Positions 40,855-57,460 of a stretch of 64,000 bases of DNA are shown piece by piece. The translations under genes and the position numbers were made by a program. The stretch covers positions 1,242,501 through 1,306,500 of the forward strand of contig JAGFBZ010002567.1 of the NCBI GenBank assembly GCA_018398805.1, given 5' to 3'. Every line of letters starts with the position of its first letter. Within the stretch, counting starts at the first letter, position 1. Below the pieces are notes generated by a model that saw only the letters and a program-made list of their open reading frames with translations, was not told the origin of the DNA and did no database searches. The DNA comes from Hirundichthys speculiger (Eukaryota; Chordata; Actinopteri; Beloniformes; Exocoetidae).

Positions 40855-42010
40855 ACAGTGCATGTGAAAAAGTGAAGTGAAGTCTTGGTGTTAATAATTG
40901 GTCAAAACTGCACAAAGAATTTTAAACAAGCTCTTTTGGTAGCTCTGGGTTAAACCTTTCAAAACATTCAGTGGGAAATGTTTAACACCTCTGTTTACAG
41001 ATGTGCAGCGCAGACCTATTTGTTGGATGTCTGGAGGGAACGGCTCTCAAGTTCATTTCAGAGAATTTCTATAGAGTTAAGGTCTCGACTCTGACAGGGC
41101 CACTCAAAAAAGTGGATTTTCTTTCTTTCTTTTTTCTTCTTTTGAAGCCATTCTGTGGTGGATTTACTTTGATGCTTCGTGTCCTTGCCCTGCTGCATCA
41201 ACCAACCTCCAGGCTTCAGGTTAATTGGAGCATTTATTTTCATTACCTTGGTGACTGTAAGGGATTCAGGCCCAGAGGGAGTGAAGCAAGCACAAATCAT
41301 GATGCTCATCCCACCATACTGGACAGCTGGGATTTCCTGACATGGGTATACTGGGCCCTTATTACATTGTGCTGAGTCCACATAACGTTTTCTCAGTAGT
41401 GTTGTGGACTGTCAAGGTGCTGTTTGATAAATTTGATGTACGGTTGTTTTTTGTTGTTGTTTTTCGAGAGCAGCTTCCTCTGTTGGGTTCTTCCATGGAG
41501 ACCCCCACTGTTCCATGACTGACTCATGGTGCACTAATGAACAGAGATGCTTGCCTGTTCCAACGATGTCTTCAATCTTACAGCTGTTCCTTGTGGTTTT
41601 TTGTTTGTTTGTTGACTATATTGAGTATTCTGTGTTGTGGATTTCAGTCATGTTGGCTGAGCCCACACTAGGCAGAGTAGCCACAGTTCATAGATAGTTT
41701 GTCTTACTGTGGGCTGGTGGATCCTCAAACACAGTGAAACAACTTTGTATCCCTTTCTAGACTCATTGTATGAAGGTCAGCTACTCTCAATATGGGTTCA
41801 GAAAATCTCCTTTTTTATGAACCATGGTTCACATCGGCAGATGCTTCTGGTGAGTCACTGAATTAAGGATATTTGAGTGTTTATCAAAAACCACACCTTC
41901 AAGCTCATTTCATTAATTACACAACAGGTGTACAAACTACTGGCTTCAATTAGCTTTTGATTAAGTAGTTAGTTAGTCTTTTGGTTAACTTACTTTTCCC
42001 TCCATCATTA
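40855..42010 (-). mobile_element. degraded Tc1-like transposon
   Basis: The minus-strand frame 41381-41058 carries Tc1 transposase-like blocks: PAVQYGGMSIMICACF, then KDTKHQSKSTTEWLQKKK, then FEWPCQSRDLNSIEIL (compare the family pattern WPSQSPDLNPIE). The N-terminal part, expected above 41.4 kb, is unreadable. Weakly matching ends, gtgaaaaagtgaagtgaa near 40870 and the inverse of ttaacttacttttccct near 42000, suggest old TIRs. It is heavily mutated and lies between antkmt and plk2. Confidence 0.65.
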
Positions 42011-42699
42011 TAAATGTTACATATCTAATAATATTGATACAAAATGAAAATACCAATGAAACATTGTGAATCTTGTAATCCTCATCACTATGTGTAATCA
42101 AGAAGCTTTTGTAGTCTATTTTTATCAAAGGAATGGGTCGTTTTTCATTTAACTGCCTAGTTGAACCCAGGCATAAAAAAGTGAAATTTTATCGTTTTCT
42201 TTAAGCTGTTATTTGAGATTAATTGAAATGTTTATTTTCAAGCAAAAATATTTTATCATCTCATATCGATCACTTGTTCCTTGTTATCGTGGCAGACTTT
42301 GCAATATCAAAGTCAATCAATTGCAAATCTTGAATCGTCACCGAATTAATCGATCCAAGTTTCACGTTTCAAAAGTGTTATGCTCAGTAAGGAAACATAT
42401 TTCCCTGTACAATGATTTTTTCTTTGCTGTCCACAGAATGCCAAACAATGTAAAGTCTAAGTATAAGAATATAATTTGAAAGGCAGCATGAGGGAAAAAA
42501 AAGTGCAAATGTAAACAGCATAAACAGTACAGGCAGTAAACTAAATCTAAACAGAGCAGCTGTGCACGTGCAAACAGAAAGTGTAAACAGTCAGTTAGAG
42601 TGAGTCCATGTTTATAAACTCCTTCTTTTTTTTCTTGCTCCTATAAATGTACAGACTTCAGTTCCAAGGCTGAACAGGTCTATACCCTGAGTGTCCAAA

Positions 42700-43092
42700 A
42701 AATACATATATATATAACTCCACTTGAGGGAGCCAAAGCTCCAAGAAGGGGCTTGGTGCAAAACCAGGATGGGTGAGCCTGTACAGAATGCAGACAGTTG
42801 TTCTCCTTTGCGTATGTGGCTGAATTATTGGTCAGATACACCAACCAGCATCATTGTCAATGCAGCCAAAGGGTTAACGCGCCAATTTGTCCATTTCTGA
42901 CTTCGTGCCCGTGCCATCATCAATACATACGTACAGGGCAATCCATACTAGGCAGGAGTCATGCTCTCATGTCACACCGTGACGTCAGAAAGAGGGCGTC
43001 AGACAGCGGGGAGGGGAGGGCGCAACAGTACAAAGAGTCACAGACGGGCTCTCCGGGCTGCATTCAGAGCGCAGGAGGAGAAACGTACTCCG
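42700..43092 (+). promoter_or_regulatory. plk2: plk2 promoter and 5'UTR region with CRE
   Basis: A TATA-like atatatataac lies at about 42707-42717, and a perfect TGACGTCA at 42980-42987 is 106 nt before the plk2 ATG in a CpG-containing, GC-rich leader. PLK2 (SNK) is an immediate-early, activity-induced gene in mammals, so a promoter CRE is plausible. The transcription start is not determined. Confidence 0.5.
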
Positions 43093-47505
<4,413 letters not shown>

Positions 47506-48375
47506 ATCCAGAGCAATGCATTGGACAAACTGACAGATCCGCCCACTGTGTTCCTGCAGTGCTGCAGAGGGACAAGGATGAGAACAGCCCGTGAAACACA
47601 GGTGGACTGCAAGGCCGGACTCGAGCAAATTAAATGAACGGTCTTACGTCGCTGCACTGTCGGGACTTGTCAAAGGTGCAGATGAAACTATGATGCAGAG
47701 AAACTGAAAGAGGCCGAGGGTATGACATGTAGCATAATGAACGTGGATTCAAAAAAAGGGCTGATTTGTATGTCGATTGTTGGAAGGGAGGAAGGACTGG
47801 GCATGTTGGTACGAATGTGAACCCCAGTTTTTTTTTTTATAGAGGAAGAAAGAGGGAAGTTTGGGTATTAAAGGCAAGTGCTGGGCTGGCACCAGCTTAA
47901 ATGTGTTAAGTAGAGTTGTTGGACTCCAGAGGCATAAAACTGATGTTTGAAACCTAAACAGAGCTTAACTGTAAGATGTTGTAAATGGTGTACAGTGTAT
48001 GTCTCATCCATCTGAGCAGTGTAAAGAAATGTTAACGTGTGCATGTGGATGCTGCAGAGTGTGACTGTTAATATGTGTGTGTCTCTCTGAGTGTGCGGGG
48101 TGTAATATCACACTAACTTTTAAAACTGTGATTTTGTCCTTTTTTTTTTTTATGACAGACGGCCTCAGCGCATAGAGCTGGGCACCAGAGGGGAGATGTG
48201 AGGGAGGGGAGGGGAAGGAGGACATAATGACATTAAGAAAAACAGTACTAGAAGTTCCTGTAAGGATCTTTTATGAGCCATTATCACCTTGGTATAAAAA
48301 TGTCATAAATAACTTATTGTGTAAGAAAAGTGCAGTATTTATTTATTTAATAAATAAGAGCGTTTTCAAGAAAAG
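47506..48375 (+). other. plk2: plk2 3'UTR with AU-rich end
   Basis: The non-coding tail runs to an AATAAA at 48349-48354, preceded by overlapping ATTTA-type elements (tatttatttatttaa). Such elements are typical of short-lived immediate-early transcripts. Confidence 0.6.
48349..48354 (+). terminator. plk2: candidate poly(A) signal of plk2
   Basis: A canonical AATAAA lies 844 nt after the stop, directly after the AU-rich element. Confidence 0.6.
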
Positions 48376-51300
48376 ATGAAAGCATTTGTTCTTTTCTTTG
48401 AGTGTTTGTGCCCATTTTTAACATCTATCTTAAAAAATCACACACACACACACACTCATGTCCATCTATTCTTAGGCTATTGTTAGATGTTTGCTGCTGC
48501 TGTGGTTACTTAGAGTGGCACCAAAATAGATGTATCAAGGGTTTTGTGATGCATCCGGACGAAACTGCACATTTTGTTTTTGCAAGAAAAAAAGAAGCTC
48601 CAAATGCTTAGATGGAAAATTAATCATGTTCATATCTGTGCACTGCACAAAGAGAGGATTTTATCTTTCTTTTCTCTAAACCTTAGAATCCAACAGGAAA
48701 TGGTTGAGTGTGATGGAAAGATAAAAGGCATGTTTACTGTTAAGATGTTTATTCGATGGTTCAAGGCTTCTCCTTTTGCTAAATTGAATTCTCCAGTGAT
48801 AAATGGATGATGAGAAAGATGGCTGATTGCAGTGTGGCTGACCTTGCAATGAACATACACATACACACACACACATAGGAGCTCATTATTCCTCGTACAA
48901 ACAAGAGCATTGACGAACAGTAACCTGGGTGGGTGGCTCAGAGGGAGACAGGCGAACAGACATGCAGACACACAGAGAGACACACCACAACGACAGACTT
49001 GGCCAAACCGTGTCAGAGATTACATCACAGCTTTTCAGTCACCCCAGTCATTCTTGTGCATCCATTTGAATTCCCTCACTGTAACCATGGAAACAAGCAA
49101 CCACTGACCAGCTTCATGAGTCGGAAATCAATGAAGCCTGCGTAAAAGACACGTGGCTCAGCCTCTCTTCGCTGGGCTCGTGTCCCAGTGTACCTGTTCA
49201 GAAATTGTAACTGCTTCCCCACAAATTAGCTTGACTGATGCTCATCTCCATATGAGGATTTGATTCAGCTGTCTGTTGAACACCTCTTCTCCTTCCGAGC
49301 TTATGTAATGATGGAAGTTGAACATGGATGTTTGAGTCATCCCTTTAGATTTTTACTCAAAATATCTGCTCTCTTCACAGTTCAATAATGAATGCCTCAT
49401 GCATTAACATACCCACACAAGCTGAAAAAGAACAGGAAGTAGCCTACAAGAGGAAGCATCAGGAATAATTCATGACGACACCTCTTGGTCTGAGTGTATG
49501 TGTGTTTTGACAGTAATGGCCCCTGGAATGGATGCTTCAGCCAGACAGGAATAGATTCTGTTTCTGTTTTTGTTGTGAAGCTTTTTGACCTTGGGGGCCA
49601 TATTTACCTCAGGTCCTAACATTACAAACAGAAGTGCACTTCTACTCTGAGATGGATGCATTGAATGTAATAACCCTCTCCGAGCAGATAAAAGGAAAAG
49701 TGACTCTTTCCCTCAGGTTTTGTAAGTGAAAACATATCACAGGCTGCCATATACAGTATTCATCTTCAATCCACACTGGTGTTTAAAATAAAGGATATAT
49801 CATTTCAGATAACACCATGAGTGAGTCAGCAGAAGTTTGCTTGTTGTCCTCGCAGACCTCATGAGAACTTTATTCACACATATGAGTAGAAATAAATGAA
49901 TTAGAAAACCCAGTGGAGTTTAAAAAGCCTAGACTGGGAGCTCACTTGATGTTCATAGTGACACAACAATGCGGAAGAAGAAATGTAACAGCACTGCTGG
50001 TTTTCCGTATCACCCACACAGAGCTGCTACTCTGGTATGTCACATTGAAAGTGGGAAAAGTTTTGTGTGTGCAAGCAGGCTTAATTCTGGAATGAGTCTA
50101 AGCTGGAATGACAAAGGGGATCTTTATACTTCAGCCTCTATCACAAAGTTCTCCACAAGCAGAGCATGGAGTCGGTTTGGTATTAAAAATGATTGCAGGC
50201 GCATTCTGCAAGGGAAGAAAAAAAAAAAGCCTAAAATGTTCACACACTGGGATCCACTTGGGGGATTATAAGGACCTTTGCATATCAAATGTCAGCACTC
50301 CTCCTCCTACTACATGGACAAAAACAGATGTACTTTAGCGAGAGCTGAGATGAGTGTAGCTTTGCCTATTCTCTGTTCCTACAGTATTGACAAGAGAGAT
50401 GAGCAATGCAAAGCACTAGGACTTGCAAAGTTGCCAGATTGATCTCTAGGATTTTATTCCTACTCAGAAAATGTGCTTAAATATGCAAAAGTTTGTGAGT
50501 ATGTTTTTGCCTCGAGTATTTGATTTCTCACCAGGTGTTCAGAGATGTATGTTGTGAATGAGTCACCACACAGAACGGCAGCAGCCACTTAGTGTGACGT
50601 TCACCCTCGGCTTTCTGGTTCCTGTAATTTTCTACAATCAGCTCTCTGAAAGTGTATTTTGTAGTGGCTTAAAATAGACCACTAAAATACTTTTGGGTTA
50701 TTTCGCGGATCAAGGAGTTCTGTAAATGAGTCCACCTGAGCAGCAAAGCACAAAGACAGTACGAAAGGACGGTCCAAACCAAACACCCCTACAAAAGCAG
50801 ATGTGTTAGTATTGTTCAGTCATCACTTGTGTTTGCCTCCTGTCCATTTCTGAAGGCTGCATTAAAGCATAGAACCTTGATGTAGTTCAGCAACCAGACA
50901 AGAACTGAAGTACCATACGTGTCCTCCTGAATCTGCTGTCATTATATTATATAAAACATTACTCTGCTGGATATAAAATAACGGAACACTTCATTTTTAC
51001 CACTGTACCGACTCTTGTTGTATAACTCACTCCATCTTCCTGATATCTACCAGACTGAGCCTTGATTAATTAATGCTCCAACCTCATGTTTTATTGAACT
51101 CATTCAATTACCCCATAATTGCAGTTTTTTTCTTTCTTTTTTCAGATATTAATCACGTGTGTCAGACTAACTGCAGTCTCTGATGAACTGTTTCTAGGAG
51201 CCTACGTCACAGGATTGCACAGGATTGTCACAAATACTGTCACATGCAGCGGATGAGCCTCACGGGCTGATCATTGTACAACGCTTGATGACTCTTTTTT

Positions 51301-52055
51301 TTTTTGTTATATTTATTGAGCTACAGATTTTTGTTAATCCCTTCTGACTACAGCAGAGCCCGCCTCTGTGATGTCAGTAGACAATGTGACTTTCCACGAA
51401 ATGTGGTGACGACCTGGAGACCTCTTTAATAAAGACATCACATGGCTGTGTGTGTGTGGTTGTATGTGTGTGTGTGCAGGCTTCAGATAAAGGACAAAGA
51501 TGTGACTAAAGAGGAAAACTGTGCAAAAGAGCACACTTTTACAATGTTATCTTAAGTAAGTAAGATGAACTGACCTCCAAAAGGTGTAAAATTAAAGATG
51601 AAATATCGTTTTGAACAAACATAAGGAAGAATAAAGGAAAAGAAACTGAATGCTAAAGTTTGGACACTCTAAGAGACATGATTTATCAAGACCTTCAGAA
51701 CCTTCCAGCTTGTTGAGGCCATGCATGAATAAGAAGGAAAGACAAAGCAATGCCTGATGGATCAAAGGTTTATAAATACTTTAATTCCTCCAGCTTTGTC
51801 CCAACAATCAACAGTCATGGGCTCCTCTAAGCAGCTGCTTTGCACTCTGAAAATTAAAATAACTTCCTGCAAACAGGAAAAGGCTAAAAGAAGATAGCAA
51901 ACTGTTTTGAGATAACTGTTTCCTCAGTTTGTAGTGCAGTTAAGACATGGCAATCATCAGCAACGGCGGTCCAGTTTAGGCATAAGGGGCTTTCAGAGAG
52001 AGCTGCTTGAAAAATTATAAGAAATCCCCATTTAACTGCAAAAGATTTCAAGGGA
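48376..52055. other. intergenic, nothing recognised
   Basis: Downstream of plk2 I find no exon with a plausible conserved product. There are short AC/GT runs (about 48438-48456, 48860-48880, 51446-51475) and T tracts. Confidence 0.4.
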
Positions 52056-52240
52056 GGGCACGCCCGGTGGTGCAGTGGTTAGGCCAGGGGGCCCATAAAC
52101 AGAGGCTACAGTCCTCAACGCAGCAGTTGCGGGTTCGACTCCCTGCCCATGTGGATCCCTTGCTGCATGTCCTCCCCCTTCCTGTCTGTCTTCACTGTCA
52201 AAAAAGGCCACTAGTGCCAAAAACATCTTTAAGAAAAAAA
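52056..52240 (+). mobile_element. tRNA-derived SINE
   Basis: The head looks like a tRNA: an A-box-like ggtggtgcagtggttagg (52066-52083) and B-box gggttcgactccc (52130-52142). A body with cagaggctacagtcctcaac and cccttgctgcatgtcctccc follows, as in a SINE family widespread in percomorph fish. The tail is A-rich. Target-site duplications atttcaaggga (52045-52055) and atttcaggga (52241-52250) flank it. It is not a functional tRNA gene. Confidence 0.88.
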
Positions 52241-52250
52241 ATTTCAGGGA

Positions 52251-55200
52251 GATCAAGCTGATGCTGCAGTTTGAAAACAAACCTTGTCAAGTGATGGAGT
52301 TAAAACTTGAAATGTGGGTGTAATTATGCTTAATCTAGAAGAAAAGAGTGTTATATTTTTAAAATAGTTCTTTATTCATTCCCTGAAACCTTCAGTCTTT
52401 ATTTTTATACAGACTGACTCTTTTTTCTTTTTCTTTTTTTTTAAGGTTTCTGACTGCATTGCCTACAGGGACCAGAGCTTGTCCAAAAGTCTCGCAGCGT
52501 CAACATTCCCATCCTGTCATTATAGCATGGCAGTTTTACAGCTGATTACTGAAACTCATGGGGTTGGGGTATAATTATTGCTCAAGCTCTTCTCTGGTAA
52601 AGCTGCAAAAATTCCATCCATACCTTCAAATAAAAGAGCAGGGTAAAGCGGCCTTCTGAACCGCCCATTCTTTCATGCTCAAATTCGTCTCTGCAAAGTC
52701 TCAACTTACAGGCAGATGGGTCGTTCTCATTTTATTTGTTCAAAGATCAGCTTATCTGATTCTTTTCCAAAACATTCACTGTGAAAATCTGCGCTGTAGT
52801 TTGTACAACTGCAAAAATGGAAAATGATATTATGTTATTCATTCTGTTGTGAGATCCCATTGCAGTCTCATTAAAAGAGGAGAGCACTTAGAAAAGATCT
52901 ATGAAGTGTTGCCAGTGTTTAAACACTGCCCTGCCTAGTAGAGGGAGGAAACCCCTGAGGCTTCAGAGCAGCATTTCAATCCACTGATTCACAATTTAGA
53001 TAGCAGGAAAAAGCAAGTCCTACACAACACACACACATACAGACAGGTAGGGCTGTGTTGCTCAACAAGTTAGCAAATTAAGTTATCTTTTCTCTTTGGT
53101 TTCATGTTGGAGCTCTACAAGCAATTGTCACTGGTTACCACAGATGTTCCGCAATCATAATACGTAATTGTGCATTTGTGTTGGCTCCTGGCCTTCCATA
53201 CTGTCATAATCTGCCGACATTGACATCAACAAAACTGCTGACTGTATATGTCAGTAGTTGTGTTTCTCTGAAAGGAATTCAGTCTTGGTTTCTTTAAAAC
53301 CACAGTCACGCTCCTTCATCTGGTAACCAGAAGTACTGTAATGAAAACTGCCATATTCTCAGCATGCCCCGGACAGATGCAGGAGTGGACAAATGAAAGC
53401 GCAGTCTAATGGAGGAGGAGTGGGGGAAGAAGAGGCTCCATGGAGCCAGCTCTTAAACTTTGAGTGCTGCCATTTGTAACCACACAAACGGCCACAGTGT
53501 AAGAAGAAAAAGCTTTTTTTTAATGTTGAATTGGTAAGCAAACACATGCGCCACAGCCACCAGGTCACGTCGATCAGCCATAGCCTAGAGTTTATTCATA
53601 TCTCGTTACCAGTTTATACAGTGTATTCACTTGAGAGCATAAAAACAAAAAGAACCACATCTCATTGTACGGCTTAGATTGTTTTAAAAATATTCTCAAT
53701 GCATGAAAAGTCCTTCGGAAATAAGGATGCTGTCACGCCACACTAATATGTGTCTGTCCTCCAGAGTGCCTTGGTGCTCTCATTCATGAAAAATCAGTTT
53801 TTGCTCGAGCAAGCAGAGACAAACAAAGAGAGTAAAAAAAAAAATGTCAGGGCAAAGAAGAAAAATCAGGCTCTTGTGGTTAAAGGAAGTGTTTAGAAGA
53901 GAGACCTGTCTGACAGCTGCATCAATGAACCAATCAATGCATCATCTATGATAATCCGTTGGCAACATCCACTTGCTCTGCAGCTGAGCCGAGTGGGAGA
54001 CACTACTGTTTCCATGGCAACTGGCAATTTCATCCTTCCTGCATGTAAACATCCAGCTGCAGTTCATCTGGCAGCTCTGATTCAGCCACTCTGTATTGCC
54101 TGCACACGTCGTCAGCTGTGATCGGTATTATCTCATAGAAATAGTTAACATACCGATTTATTCATAACATATTGACATTTTGAACATTCATTTGAAAGAC
54201 TGATTCATGAATTATTTTAAAAAACTCAGCACTAACCAACTTAAACATTTTGGTCAATATATAAAAGTTAGGGATTCCCCCACTTTCATTTAAGGCACAC
54301 AGCAATTTTTTCAGACTTGTATTGTCTTATATTTGTTTTTGTTTTGTTTTTTCTTACCAGTGCTTATCTGCCTTTATACCATACACTTATTTTTGCACTA
54401 GTATTAAACTGTCTCTGGTGTTATTCTCCTGGCACCCACAGGAAGTTTCCACCCAGATAAAACCTTGTAAACATATTTTGTTATAGCCACATTATCATCT
54501 CCTCCATAAGATTTACTTTGACCGTTGGACTGTACAGCCTAGAAAATAAATAACATCAAGCACTTTAAAAATTCAAAGATATTTAATGCCAGTAAATAAG
54601 CTATTTGTTATGGAAAGAAATTTCTAGATTTAAATGTTTTGTCGTGGAAAAGAAATGGGTTGTTAGAGAGGTTTATTTTTATCGTGCTTGTTCCTCATGT
54701 TGAAATAATAGGGTGAACGCTGCAGCTGTGGTTGGAATAAATAATTCACAATAATTGGTACAGGACTGATAGACAGTGGAAAACACTTGGGTGCATGAGT
54801 TTATGATTAAACCTCAACTTTGGCCAGATGTGACGCAGTGCATGCTGACAAACTGTCATGTAATTTACTGCTGACCAGGGAGCAGGACAATAGCTGTTGT
54901 CATTGTTTGTATTCCTTCTGGGGGAAGTGAACAGGAACATGTCCTAGTGGATATCCTCTGTTTGCCAAATGACAACATAGTAAGTTAGATTCATTTTAGT
55001 GGACTGAAATCTCTGGAAGACTCCTTTTCAGTGACAGATTATTAGGCTGAGATAATATAATAGCAGAATTCCTTAATTGCCTTTTTTTGGGGGGGGAGGG
55101 GGTAAATGCAATTTAAGATAACGTCACAGATACAAATACATCACAGATGTGATTTGATAATTCAAACAATTTAACAATCTGCCATTCTATATGACTATTT

Positions 55201-57305
55201 TCAGTGGCTGTTTCTTTTAAAGATATTTAAAATCATTACATCCATATAAGGACTGGCTGCCTTCCGTGCCGAAGAGCAGTGATCCTCACGCGATGCAAGG
55301 CTCTCACCTGTGGCTGAGAGCACAAACAGTTTTACTCATCCTCCTCTAAGACTGATGTGATGAATGTGATTTAGCGTTATGTCTGTGCATCTGCGTGTGC
55401 GTCAACTGAAAGCCCACCTGCAGCCCAAATGTATGTCTGACTAACACCTCTTAAATATATCAGCGTCGGGATCCCTGCTAAACAGCAGGTTTGTGGATTG
55501 AAATCATGCACTTGACACGGTGGCGTATCCATGTTTTTCTGCATGTGTGTGGGTTTTCCTCAGTTTTATCTTTGTGAGTCATGAACATTGCATCCTGTAA
55601 TATTCCCCCTGGCCTCTCTTAGAGTACTATACTTTATGCTACTGTACTTTCTGTACTTTACAACATACTTCCAGTTGTAGTCTTATTCTCAGCTGTAGTC
55701 AGTTGTCGTGTATTGTGGAGGCTGTTTCTCAGGGGTGAATTTAATCATCCTTCAATAGAGAGGTTGCTGGATTAATTTAGACTCTTTTCAATTGTATGTC
55801 ACGACAGCTGCAGTGCATCAAGAAACAAATATCTGTGCTAGAAGTTTTTTTTTGTGGCTGTTTTCTTTCTTATCACACATGCTGTGGCATGGAAATGGAT
55901 GAAAACAACTTTGTAAATATAGAAGTGGATTTATGTTAATTTGCCCTGCATTGTTTTGTCTGTTTCCATTTGATACTATCCAAACAGCACTTTGCAAGAA
56001 CAATTCAGGTTCTTTTATCTATCAAATATGTGATAAGACTGGTAGAAAACATTCTCCTTCAAGTGTAAATATGGTCTGCAGAAGAAATAATTTCAAGAAG
56101 GAAGCCACTGCTACAGTATGAGCGTGCCCAGGCATCTTCAAGCCATCAGACCTCCCCTGTAAAGAATGAGGAAGACATTTGATTTGGTTATGTAGCAATC
56201 TTGGCACTTTATCTGAAATCTGCCCCGACATCTCTAAGATGTTGTTGTTCATTGTTCCCTATGTTTCTTTGTGTGATACCCACATACCATTTTGAGATTT
56301 GTGTCTCTGAAGTTACAAAGGGAACATCAGCTATGTTCTTTGACACATGGGCTCTGGAAAATCTATCACCCAAATTCAGTTTGACAGGAAGAGATCTCTA
56401 ATACACAACTTTGGTGAAAGATATGTAGCCAGAAACACACGCAGCAACGTCTCTTTGAAGACGTTTGGAAGTATTTTCAGCTTCCCGGAAGCTTTTCTGA
56501 AGAAGGGACGAGCGCCTTAATTATCATGGGCTTATTTTTGTCTGGAACTATAATTCAGGCAGAGTATCAAGAATGAATGTAAAGGGTTCTGAGTTGTTAT
56601 CTTTATGTTTATGATAGAGCACATTTAGCTTTTAAGAAAACATGTCAGGTACTTTTTTTTTTTCTTGAATCATCACTCTGTTTCTAGATTTTGAGTCGTC
56701 CCTCATTTACTCTTCACTGAAAGCCTGAAGCTTCTGTTTACAGACAAAGTCACGTCTTTGTCGGCAAAATCAAATCAGGTCTTTACACATCCTCAAAGAT
56801 GAGATTGCATCCCCTTTACCTACCCTCGTCCTTCTTTGTTACCCGGCATGAAGCAAATCTCCCTCTCTAACATGCTGCTGAGCAGAATTTCACAACTTCA
56901 ACATCAGTGCCTTTTGAACACATTTTATTACCGGGGCCCTCAAAGGACATCTCCTGAAAAATGCATACTCTAAGATTTACTCCTAAAAGATTATGCAACA
57001 CAGAATAAGTTGCAGGTTTGTTCAGCAGCTGTGCAGCACTGTATTGTGTAATCTTTAAATTGCTCTGAAAAAAAAACTGTAATAACAGTGTAATACAATT
57101 ATTTACAACTACTGAAAACATGTAAAACCCTTCCTTTATTATACATGCAGAGTTTTGGATTCTGAAATCATGTGCGATAACAAAGTAACAAACAATTTCT
57201 TTGCTGCTTAAATTAGGTAGAGTCGGTTTCTGTATTTATCCCTGGCCTCATCACTTGAAGTGTCTTTGGACAGAAAACTGAGCCCCACATTGCTCCCTTT
57301 GCAAA
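52251..57305. other. intergenic, nothing recognised
   Basis: No coding exon or assignable repeat is seen. The sequence is AT-rich, with T and G homopolymers (for example 55083-55102). Confidence 0.35.
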
Positions 57306-57460
57306 ACCCCAGCGGCTAAGGGGTCGCAACACAGTATCCTCATGGTGCCAGTCACAAGTCTGTATGAATGGGAAGGGCATCTGACATAAAAACCTATGCT
57401 AATTCAATATATAACAGTCATCTGCAGTGGCCACACCTAAAAAAGCAAAAAGAAGTTTCT
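57306..57460 (+). mobile_element. 3' end of an RTE-like LINE (old fragment)
   Basis: The block ggggtcgcaacacagtatcc ... catggtgccagtcacaag ... gggaagggcatctgacataa ... catctgcagtggccacacct matches, from memory, a very common fish repeat tail that ends in control-like gcgacccctaa and an A-rich stretch. It is diverged, with no ORF. Family assignment is from recollection and may be imprecise. Confidence 0.5.

Noticed and set aside
34130..43092. A GAPT homologue between rab3c and plk2, as in human
   Set aside because: The only coding exons there belong to antkmt. No transmembrane adaptor-like frame was seen.
42961..43092. Upstream ATG at 42961 as plk2 start
   Set aside because: It would add 44 basic residues with no likeness to PLK2. 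The ATG at 43093 matches the start pattern of human PLK2.
52066..52142. A functional tRNA gene
   Set aside because: A- and B-box-like motifs are present, but the cloverleaf is disrupted and the body, A-rich tail and duplications identify a SINE.
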